From Empedobacter stercoris (GTDB lineage: Bacteria; Bacteroidota; Bacteroidia; Flavobacteriales; Weeksellaceae), in NCBI RefSeq assembly GCF_025244765.1, contig NZ_CP104209.1:558001-622000 (forward strand): DNA of 64,000 bases, written 5' to 3'. The translations under genes were made by a program, and so were the position numbers. Position 1 is the first letter of the stretch; every line of letters starts with the position of its first letter. Shown here one piece after another: positions 16,644 through 23,566 of this stretch. The notes under the pieces were generated by a model, which saw only the letters and a program-made list of their open reading frames with translations, did not search any database and was not told where the DNA came from.

Positions 16644-18701
16644 ATGAAAAATACTTTAAGCATCCTCATTTCAACTTTACCATTACTTGCACTCTCCCAA
16701 AACATAAATAATGATAGTTTAATAGTAAAAGATTCTACCGAAAAATTAAATGAAGTGGTAGTTACAGGCACTATGAAAGCTATAAAAAAATCTGATAGCC
16801 CCGTGCCTATTGAAATTTACACTACAAATTTTTTAAAAAAAAATCCAACCTCATCACTTTTTGATGCTGTACAATTAATCAATGGAGTTCAACCTCAACT
16901 CAATTGTAATGTATGCAATACTGGAGATATCCATATAAATGGAATGGAAGGCCCTTACACCATGATTTTAATAGACGGAATGCCTATTGTTTCTTCTCTA
17001 TCTACAGTTTATGGATTGAGTGGAATTCCGAATTCTTTGGTTGAACGAATAGAAGTCGTAAAAGGGCCAGCATCTTCCCTTTATGGAACAGAAGCTATGG
17101 GAGGAATAATTAATGTGATTACAAAATCTCCGAAATCTGCTCCGAAATTATCTATAGATGCTTTTACAACTTCATGGTTAGAAACCAATCTTGATGGTGG
17201 ATACAAATATAATTTAGGAGAAAAGGTAAATAGTTTATTTGGTTTTAATTACTTTAAATATGGAAATAAAAAAGATAAAAATAACGACGGATTTACGGAT
17301 GTAACTCTACAAGATCGTGTCACTTTATTCAATAAATTTGATTTTGAACGTCAAGAAAATAGAACAGCATCAGTTGCTTTACGCTATTTATACGAAGATC
17401 GTTGGGGAGGTGAAACGAGCTGGAAACGTAAATTACATAGAGGAGGTGATGAAGTTTATGGCGAAAGTATTATGACAAATCGTTTTGAAGCGATCGGAAT
17501 GTATCAATTACCTCTAAAAGAGAAAATAATAACTCAATTTTCGTATAATTTTCATCAACAGAATTCATTTTATGGTTCAGAATCTTATCAAGGAAAACAA
17601 CAAGTTATTTTTGCTCAAGCTTATTGGAATAAAATAATTGGACAACATAGTTTACTTTTAGGATCTTCATTTAAATATACGTATTACGATGATAACACAA
17701 GAGGTACTGGAGAATATGATGAACATAATAATCTAATCAAGAACAATCCAATGAATACTCCTATTCCTGGTGTTTTTCTACAAGACGAATGGACTTTGAA
17801 TGCTGAAAATAAACTATTACTTGGTTATCGATTTGATTACGATAAAACACATAAAGGAATACATTCTCCAAGAATTGCATACAAACTTTCACCTTCATCT
17901 TATCATACTTTTAGAGCTAGTTTTGGTACGGGATTTCGTGTTGTAAATGTTTTCACAGAAGATCATCGTGCATTAACTGGCGCTAGACAAGTAGTTTTTG
18001 AAAATGAATTAAAACCTGAAAAATCATATAATGGTAATATTAATTATGTATTCAAATTACCTACTTCTTTTGCAGCATTAAACTTTGATTTCACGACATT
18101 CTATTCTTATTTCACAAATAAAATTATTGCGAACACAGACACAGATGAAACAAAGATTATCTACGACAATTTAAACGGACACGCAATTTCTCAAGGGGTA
18201 TCTTTGAACATAGATGCAACATTTGATTTTCCGCTAAAAATAACGCTTGGCGCAACCTATATGGATGTGTACAAAAACGAAAATGGAAAAAAAGAAGTAC
18301 AATATCATGCTCCAAAATGGTCTGGAAATTTCTTAGCAAGTTATGCATTCAAAAAAAATTTAAGTGTTGATTTAACCGCCAATTATAATGACAAAATGAA
18401 ATTACCTCGTGTGGAAAATGATTATCGTCCAGAATATTCAAAACCAACTTTTATAGCAAATATTCAATTTACCAAATCATTTAAAAACAATATTGAAATC
18501 TATGGTGGCGTAAAAAATCTTTTTAATGTCTTACCAAAAGGTGATGTCATTGCTCGTTGGTGGGATCCTTTTGGAGAACCGGGAAATGGCGTAACACCTC
18601 CACAAGGTAGGAATGATGTTATTTTTGAACCAAATGATTACAGTTATACAGCAATGCAGGGTACTCGTGGTTTTTTCGGAATTCGTTATAACTTAAAATA
18701 A
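16644..18701 (+). CDS. TonB-dependent receptor, probably metal or siderophore uptake
   Basis: 685 residues. A signal peptide (about 1-18) is followed by a TonB-box-like LNEVVVTGT, the plug domain (IHINGMEGPYTMILIDGMPI, then ERIEVVKGPASSLYGTEAMGGIINVIT) and a beta barrel reaching the end, with a barrel-like FFGIRYNLK terminus. The plug contains an unusual cysteine pair, CNVC (about residues 90-93). It imports a ligand across the outer membrane with energy from TonB. Divergence from a DtxR/MntR-type repressor and operator-like palindromes over its promoter point to an iron or manganese complex, which is inference. The downstream thioredoxin-like gene overlaps its stop by one base. Confidence 0.88.
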   Translation: MKNTLSILISTLPLLALSQNINNDSLIVKDSTEKLNEVVVTGTMKAIKKSDSPVPIEIYTTNFLKKNPTSSLFDAVQLINGVQPQLNCNVCNTGDIHINGMEGPYTMILIDGMPIVSSLSTVYGLSGIPNSLVERIEVVKGPASSLYGTEAMGGIINVITKSPKSAPKLSIDAFTTSWLETNLDGGYKYNLGEKVNSLFGFNYFKYGNKKDKNNDGFTDVTLQDRVTLFNKFDFERQENRTASVALRYLYEDRWGGETSWKRKLHRGGDEVYGESIMTNRFEAIGMYQLPLKEKIITQFSYNFHQQNSFYGSESYQGKQQVIFAQAYWNKIIGQHSLLLGSSFKYTYYDDNTRGTGEYDEHNNLIKNNPMNTPIPGVFLQDEWTLNAENKLLLGYRFDYDKTHKGIHSPRIAYKLSPSSYHTFRASFGTGFRVVNVFTEDHRALTGARQVVFENELKPEKSYNGNINYVFKLPTSFAALNFDFTTFYSYFTNKIIANTDTDETKIIYDNLNGHAISQGVSLNIDATFDFPLKITLGATYMDVYKNENGKKEVQYHAPKWSGNFLASYAFKKNLSVDLTANYNDKMKLPRVENDYRPEYSKPTFIANIQFTKSFKNNIEIYGGVKNLFNVLPKGDVIARWWDPFGEPGNGVTPPQGRNDVIFEPNDYSYTAMQGTRGFFGIRYNLK

Positions 18702-19156
18702 TGAAAAAATTACACATCATTTTTCTACTGTTATCAATTTATAGTCAAGCACAAATTTCATTCGATAAATTAAATTCTAATTTCCATGAAAAACCGAAAC
18801 CTATATTGCTCTTTTTTTCAACAAAGTGGTGCAGCTATTGCTTAATTCAAAAAAAAACAAATTGAAAAAGATAAGAGTTTATTCCACTTTTTAAATAACG
18901 AAGTTTATTATTTAGAAGTAGATGCAGAGTCGCATGATACTATTTATTTTTTAGAAAAAGTTTATCAACCTAAAGAAAAACTACATGCTTTTGTTGAGGA
19001 ATTTATTTCAACAAACGAACAGATTAATTATCCGTATTGGGTTTTAATCTCAAAAGATCTTAGAATAGAAATGACCTATTCTGGACTTATTAAAAACAAA
19101 TCATTTAAAATCCTATTGGAAAAGTATTTTAAAGGCCCTAATTTTGTAACGTCCTG
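18701..19156 (+). pseudogene. Thioredoxin-like secreted protein, frameshifted and IS-interrupted
   Basis: ATG overlaps the TonB receptor stop (TAATG). The start MKKLHIIFLLLSIYSQAQ is a signal peptide, followed by PILLFFSTKWCSYCLIQKK, a thioredoxin fold with the CxxC motif WCSYC. A run of nine A (18849-18857) puts translation out of frame; with eight A, reading continues through KDKSLFHFLNNEVYYLEVDAES...NYPYWVLISKD to a stop at 19154-19156. That last stop, and the three residues before it, come from the inserted IS element (see its entry). Without the frameshift the product would be a periplasmic thioredoxin-like protein of about 150 residues, probably linked to metal or thiol handling with the receptor. 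Confidence 0.75.
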
Positions 19157-19193
19157 AAAAAATGATACAGGATTAGACCAATAAAATTTTATT

Positions 19194-20075
19194 TTAAACA
19201 GTACATATATTCGTATTTGTACTGTTTTTCTTTTTGTACGATTTTGGTATTAAATCTTGTTGCTGGTGCATTTGCATCGGTGTTAAATAATAGTTTGACA
19301 AATGCGGTCTTAACTCATTATAAATCTCTACGGTTTGTTTGACCAAAATCTTTCTTGTATTCAAATCTACATTAAATTTATCAATATCATATTCCTGTTT
19401 TAAAATTCCATTGATTCTTTCGGCTATGGCATTCTCATAAGGATCTGATTCTTGTGTCATACTACAACGGATTTTATGCTTTTTCAATAGCTTTTGATAA
19501 TCATCGGAACAATATTGTAAACCTCTGTCCGAGTGATGAATAAGACTCTTCGGGTTTTCTTTTTTCAATGCCATTTTTAAAGCATTTAAACAAGATGCTG
19601 TAGCCAAAGAATCCGACACATCAAAGCCTACGATTTTCTTAGAATAAGCATCGGTTATCAAGCTTAAATAGGCTGGGTTTTCTCTGTTTCCCAAGTAGGT
19701 GATATCCGACACCCATACATTATTTGGTTTTCTGCATTGATAATCTTTAATTAAATTTTTATGTTTCTTAAAACGATGATACGAATTGGTAGTTTTGTGA
19801 TAACTTCTTTTGGGAATGATTAACAAATGGTTAGCCCTTAAGAAGTCAAAGAATTTGTCTCTGCCAATTCTTAAATTTTCAAGTTTCTCTTTCAAAAGAA
19901 AATACAGTTTCTTTCCACCCATTTTTGGATGAATCATTCGCAGCTCTGCTACCCAATCCACAACCTGCTGTGCATTTTGTTGCCGCTTTGCTCTTCGTTT
20001 CAAATGACGATAATAAACCTGTCGGTCAACCCCGAACAATTCACAGGAGAAACTTATGGTTTCTTTTTGTTCCAT
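19194..20075 (-). CDS. IS3-family transposase OrfB (DDE integrase)
   Basis: 293 residues. The N-terminal HTH_21 region (GVDRQVYYRHLKRRAKRQQ...HPKMGGKKLYFLL) leads into an rve integrase core with the DDE triad visible in VSDITYLG, HHSDRGLQY and NAIAERINGILKQEY. It starts at ATG 20075, in the -1 frame relative to orfA and overlapping it by 22 nt. In IS3 elements the active transposase is an OrfAB fusion made by -1 frameshifting; the heptamer C AAA AAG lies in the overlap (20063-20069). No internal stop, so the element may be active. Confidence 0.93.
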   Translation of the reverse strand: MEQKETISFSCELFGVDRQVYYRHLKRRAKRQQNAQQVVDWVAELRMIHPKMGGKKLYFLLKEKLENLRIGRDKFFDFLRANHLLIIPKRSYHKTTNSYHRFKKHKNLIKDYQCRKPNNVWVSDITYLGNRENPAYLSLITDAYSKKIVGFDVSDSLATASCLNALKMALKKENPKSLIHHSDRGLQYCSDDYQKLLKKHKIRCSMTQESDPYENAIAERINGILKQEYDIDKFNVDLNTRKILVKQTVEIYNELRPHLSNYYLTPMQMHQQQDLIPKSYKKKNSTNTNICTV

Positions 20076-20482
20076 TCGGAAAGAGTCGATAGTTCGGGTG
20101 GTGAGTTTTTTCGTATATCAATTTGATATTCCTCTTCGGCAAGGTTAATCATCATATCGAAAATAATGGCTTTTTTATCAGCCACATAAGCTTGTTTCTC
20201 AAGGAAAGCCTTCTGCTTTTGCAAAAGCTTTACTTGGGCTTCAAGCTCCATGATCTTTTGTTCTGGTGACTTTGGCATATTCGAGGGTGTTTGGTTCTCC
20301 CAATCAAAGGTACCAAATTTTCTGAGCCAACTCATAACTGTACTTCGGGCTTGGATGCCATACTTACGGCAAGCGCCCACAGTAGATAATTCCCCAGACT
20401 CAATTTCTTTTACAACATTCAACTTAAAAGACATACTGTAATCGCGCTGAGTACGTTTGACATAATTGCTTCTTTCTTCCAT
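20054..20482 (-). CDS. IS3-family transposase OrfA (helix-turn-helix)
   Basis: 142 residues. An N-terminal helix-turn-helix of the HTH_8/IS3 type (YSMSFKLNVVKEIESGELSTVGACRKYGIQARSTVMSWLRKFG) is followed by a leucine-zipper coiled coil (EQKIMELEAQVKLLQKQKAFLEKQAYVADKKA), the usual dimerisation part of OrfA. It recognises the element ends and overlaps orfB in the -1 frame. Confidence 0.93.
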   Translation of the reverse strand: MEERSNYVKRTQRDYSMSFKLNVVKEIESGELSTVGACRKYGIQARSTVMSWLRKFGTFDWENQTPSNMPKSPEQKIMELEAQVKLLQKQKAFLEKQAYVADKKAIIFDMMINLAEEEYQIDIRKNSPPELSTLSEWNKKKP

Positions 20483-20537
20483 AATAACGATTTCTTTTTT
20501 GTATCGCTATTTCAGGACGGGACATTTTTAGATTTAA

Positions 20538-20567
20538 AAAAAGCCTCAAGATAATTTAAGGCTTTTT
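20538..20567. terminator. Terminator between the thioredoxin-like gene and hom
   Basis: AAAAAGCCT/AGGCTTTTT with A and T tracts on either side, so it can act both ways. It would have ended the TonB-thioredoxin transcript before the IS inserted; it now ends hom on the minus strand. Confidence 0.75.
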
Positions 20568-20577
20568 ATCCTAAATA

Positions 20578-21759
20578 TTACTCAAAAGCAATTATTGAAA
20601 GATTTGTATTTTCTATAATTTCTTTTTGTTTAAGCTTCTCAATATCAATTACACCAACTATATGGTTGTAATTTTTACTCTGATAACGTTCTTCTATTTC
20701 CTCAAAAAAACTTGAAACATCATCTGTTTGGTTTTCAAATCCAATGTAAACACGTTTTTTCCCATTTTGATTAAAAATACCCTCGTGTTGATTTTCATAT
20801 TTTCGAATCGAATATTTATAGTCATATTTCAACGCAGAAATATCACTCAAAACCGCTGAAGATGTAGGGAAACGCCCAGCTCCTTTTCCATATAAAAACT
20901 GCTCATCGGAAAGCGAACTTCCGATCAATACACCATTGTATTCATTATTTACTAAAGCAATCGTTTTATTAAGCTCAACAAAAGTTGGTAAAACTGTAGA
21001 CGTAATTTCTCCTGTTTGATGATTTATTTTTGAATTCGCAATTAGCTTAATTGTGTAATTTTTTTCGTTCGCATATTTAAAATCTTCAACTTTCAAAGCA
21101 GTAATCCCTTTACGAATAATAGCTTCTACTTCAATTTTTTTACCAAAAGCATGTAATGTAATAATCGACAATTTACTCGCTGCATCAAAACCTTCCACAT
21201 CTGCCGTTGGATCAGCTTCAGCAAAACCACTTTCTTGTGCTGCTTTCAAAGCATCTTGATACGATTCATTTTCATTCGCCATTTTAGTCAAGATGTAATT
21301 TGTTGTTCCATTCACGATTCCAGAAACATAATTCAATAAATCATTATCGAAATATTCTTCTAAATTTCGAATAATTGGTACAGAACCACAAACAGAGGCT
21401 TCATAAAGGAAAGAAACATTGTTTTGTTCTTGTAATTCTAATAATTCTTTGTGATGGTCAGCAATCAATTTTTTATTGGCACTTACGACATGTTTCCCAT
21501 TAACAAAAGCTTTTTTGATGATATCATAAGCTGCATCTGCATCAGAAATCAATTCTACCACAACATTTATTTCATCATCATTTAAAATATCTTCTGCATT
21601 TGTTGAAAATAATTCAGCTGGTGCATTTCGTGTTTTTGAATCATCTTTAATTACAATTTTTTTAATCGCTGCATTTAATTGTGGTTTCTCTTCTAAAACC
21701 TTATAAATCCCCTCTCCTACTACGCCAAATCCGAATAATCCGATATTTATTTTTTTCAT
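20578..21759 (-). CDS. hom: Homoserine dehydrogenase
   Basis: 393 residues. The N-terminal NAD(P)-binding fold begins INIGLFGFGVVGEGIYKVL (GxGxxG at 9-14). The catalytic part has the family signature VSGIVNGTTNYILTKM and the GFAEADPTADVEGFDAASKLSI block with the conserved Asp and Lys. It lacks a recognisable C-terminal ACT domain, although the ~60-residue tail (RKYENQHEGIFNQNG...) is degenerate. It makes homoserine from aspartate semialdehyde, feeding methionine and threonine. The SAM-I riboswitch in its leader (21879-21974) indicates control by SAM, tying it to methionine here. Confidence 0.93.
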   Translation of the reverse strand: MKKINIGLFGFGVVGEGIYKVLEEKPQLNAAIKKIVIKDDSKTRNAPAELFSTNAEDILNDDEINVVVELISDADAAYDIIKKAFVNGKHVVSANKKLIADHHKELLELQEQNNVSFLYEASVCGSVPIIRNLEEYFDNDLLNYVSGIVNGTTNYILTKMANENESYQDALKAAQESGFAEADPTADVEGFDAASKLSIITLHAFGKKIEVEAIIRKGITALKVEDFKYANEKNYTIKLIANSKINHQTGEITSTVLPTFVELNKTIALVNNEYNGVLIGSSLSDEQFLYGKGAGRFPTSSAVLSDISALKYDYKYSIRKYENQHEGIFNQNGKKRVYIGFENQTDDVSSFFEEIEERYQSKNYNHIVGVIDIEKLKQKEIIENTNLSIIAFE

Positions 21760-21878
21760 TTATTTATTTCTTTACTATTGATTTTATCAGAAAATGTGAA
21801 GAAAAAAGGAAATTTTAAAATAATAACAATTGAATCAGTTGTATTAAGAATAATACTGAATGATGGTTATCGTAGTTA

Positions 21879-21974
21879 TTTATCTTCCCTTAACAGGATG
21901 GAATTAGCACCTTGATTGTAATCAGGTTGCTAAAGTTTCTTAGGGCCATTTCCCTCCACTTTTCTTGATAAAAT
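21879..21974 (-). ncRNA. SAM-I riboswitch in the hom leader
   Basis: On the minus strand the region shows the S-box landmarks in order: GTGGAGGGA, GGCCC, a loop leading to AGCAACC, and GGTGCTAATTCC. A 6-bp P1 helix UUUAUC (21967-21972) / GAUAAA (21879-21884) closes it. It binds S-adenosylmethionine and turns methionine genes off when SAM is abundant. The 5' P1 strand AUUUUAUC can instead pair fully with GAUAAAAU at 21781-21788, 21 nt before the hom start. Confidence 0.93.
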
Positions 21975-22004
21975 ATAAAATTTTACTTGAGCTATTTCTG
22001 AGGG

Positions 22005-22037
22005 CAAATTTAGTACAAACTATTTCAATTTTCCAAA
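22005..22037 (-). promoter_or_regulatory. hom: Promoter of hom (TTTG-N21-TAAATTTG)
   Basis: On the minus strand a -33 TTTG (22034-22037) lies 21 nt from a TAAATTTG -7 element (22005-22012), a good Bacteroidota promoter. The transcript would start near 21998, about 24 nt before the aptamer. Confidence 0.6.
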
Positions 22038-22373
22038 TATTAAAACATACATTTGTTTATAATTTTCTAATTAAAGTTCTAATATGATTTAATTTCAGAA
22101 TTATTTTCTAAAATTTTTATTATTTAATGATTTGATTCTATAAAAATGATTAAAAAGTAAAAACAAATCTTCTAATTAATTCTGGAAAATTCAAAAAACC
22201 TAATAATATTCTAATTTAAAACACCTTAAATAAGTATTAAAGATATTTTTTACATCAATTAACGTATTGTAAGAATATTTTTCTATGTTAATGATTTTAC
22301 AACCAAAAATAATCAGGTTAAGTTTATGGAATGATTAACTTATTTTGACATGTCTTCTTCAAATAATAATTAT

Positions 22374-22386
22374 AATGATTATCATT
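22374..22386. promoter_or_regulatory. Fur-box-like palindrome upstream of metH
   Basis: AATGAT-T-ATCATT, a perfect 6-1-6 inverted repeat inside TATAATGATTATCATTTTT, which matches the 19-nt Fur box at about 15 positions by my count. It lies about 36-48 nt before the predicted start of the metH transcript. Low complexity of the region weakens the claim. Confidence 0.35.
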
Positions 22387-22408
22387 TTTTTATTTTAAAA
22401 GGAATGGA

Positions 22409-22416
22409 TAATTTTG
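22409..22416 (+). promoter_or_regulatory. -7 element TAATTTTG of the metH operon
   Basis: Exact TAnnTTTG match placed so that transcription would begin near 22422, the first base of the aptamer 5' P1 strand. No well-spaced -33 TTTG is visible. Confidence 0.5.
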
Positions 22417-22421
22417 CAGAT

Positions 22422-22522
22422 AACCTTATAAAGAATAGATGGAGGGATTAGGCCCGTAGATATCTTGGCAACCCAAAGGAAAGTTGGGTGCTACATCCTA
22501 CTCAAAAAAGAGAAAGATAAGG
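22422..22522 (+). ncRNA. SAM-I riboswitch in the metH leader
   Basis: S-box landmarks in order: GATGGAGGGA, GGCCCG, TTGGCAACCC, GGGTGCTACATCC. The P1 helix is CCUUAU (22424-22429) with AUAAGG (22517-22522). The 5' strand extended to AACCUUAU (22422-22429) is fully complementary to AUAAGGUU at 22544-22551, which ends 16 nt before the metH start. It should repress the operon when SAM is high. Confidence 0.93.
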
Positions 22523-22567
22523 ACTTACCTCGCAATTCTTCCCATAAGGTTTTAATAAAATAGTAAA

Positions 22568-23566
22568 ATGAAATTAAACGATATACTAAAAGAACGTATT
22601 GTTATTTTAGATGGTGCTATGGGAACAATGATCCAAAAGCACAATTTGCAAGAGGAAGATTACAGAGGAGAAAGATTCAGAAATTTCCATACATCTTTAA
22701 AAGGAAATAACGATTTATTGGTGTTAACACAACCACAAATTATCAAAGATATTCATAGAGAGTATTTAGCTGCTGGCGCAGATTTAATTGAAACAAATAC
22801 ATTTAATGCGAATATCATTTCGATGATTGATTATGATATGGTTGATTTAGTTGATGAATTAAATTCGGAAGCCGTTCGTTTAGCGAAAGAAGCTTGTGCG
22901 GAATATTCTACTCCAGACAAACCTCGATTTGTTGTTGGTTCTTTAGGTCCTACAAATAAAACAGCATCGATTTCACCTCAAGTGAATGACCCAAGTTACC
23001 GTGACATCGATTTTGACACTTTAGCTAATGTTTATTTTCGACAAGCTAAAACAATGTTAGAAGCAGGTGTTGATGTATTGTTAGTTGAAACTATTTTTGA
23101 TACCCTAAATGCTAAAGCAGCATTTTATGGAATTCAAGATGCGATCGAAAAAACTGGAATCAACGTTCCATTAATGGCTTCAGGTACGATAACAGATAAA
23201 TCTGGACGCACACTTTCTGGACAAACAACTGAGGCATTCCTTATTTCTTTAGAACATATTGATTTACTTTCAGTTGGTTTAAATTGTGCGTTAGGTGCTA
23301 CAGATTTAATTCCATACTTAGAAGTTTTAGCAGAAAAAGCTCCTTTTTATGTAAGTGCATATCCAAATGCAGGTTTACCTAATGCTTTTGGTGGATATGA
23401 CGAAACAGCAGAAATGATGCGTGAACATATTCGTCCATTTTTAGACAAGAAATTGGTCAATATTATTGGTGGTTGTTGCGGAACAACACCAGATCATATC
23501 AAATTAATGGCAGATTTAGCAAAAGAATACGAACCTCGAAAAATCAATGTTGCATGTCAAGCGTAA
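22568..23566 (+). CDS. metH: Methionine synthase, homocysteine-binding subunit (split MetH N-part)
   Basis: 332 residues that correspond to only the first domain of MetH, the zinc-containing homocysteine methyltransferase barrel: [11 protein letters not shown] at the start, [22 protein letters not shown] and the zinc ligands in [10 protein letters not shown] (about 308-317). In many flavobacteria MetH is encoded in two pieces, so this is a normal split and not a frameshift. It overlaps the second piece by 13 nt, which should couple their translation. It carries homocysteine to the cobalamin-bearing partner. Confidence 0.93.
   Translation: MKLNDILKERIVILDGAMGTMIQKHNLQEEDYRGERFRNFHTSLKGNNDLLVLTQPQIIKDIHREYLAAGADLIETNTFNANIISMIDYDMVDLVDELNSEAVRLAKEACAEYSTPDKPRFVVGSLGPTNKTASISPQVNDPSYRDIDFDTLANVYFRQAKTMLEAGVDVLLVETIFDTLNAKAAFYGIQDAIEKTGINVPLMASGTITDKSGRTLSGQTTEAFLISLEHIDLLSVGLNCALGATDLIPYLEVLAEKAPFYVSAYPNAGLPNAFGGYDETAEMMREHIRPFLDKKLVNIIGGCCGTTPDHIKLMADLAKEYEPRKINVACQA

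Larger units (their letters stand above)
19145..20524 (-). mobile_element. IS3-family insertion sequence
   Basis: Element of about 1380 bp. Its ends are imperfect inverted repeats: TGTAACGTCCTGAAAAA at 19145 and, reversed, TGTCCCGTCCTGAAATA ending at 20524. Both sides are flanked by TTT (19142-19144 and 20525-20527), compatible with a 3-bp target duplication, though in an AT-rich context this is weak. It encodes overlapping orfA and orfB, the usual IS3 arrangement. Excising it and one TTT restores CCT AAT TTT TAG, a stop codon for the thioredoxin-like gene. Confidence 0.9.

Noticed and set aside
20063-20069. Canonical A6G frameshift slip site in the IS element
   Set aside because: The overlap has C AAA AAG rather than A AAA AAG; frameshifting may still occur but I do not claim a canonical site, as orfB also has its own ATG.
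22423-22567. Cobalamin riboswitch upstream of metH
   Set aside because: The leader matches SAM-I instead; no B12-box sequence (GCCACTG) is present. None was found upstream of the TonB receptor at 63247 either.
23473-23566. Longer start for the second MetH piece at 23473
   Set aside because: The 27 extra codons are the mirror frame of the first piece's C-terminus; ATG at 23554 gives the expected beginning before the pterin-binding domain.
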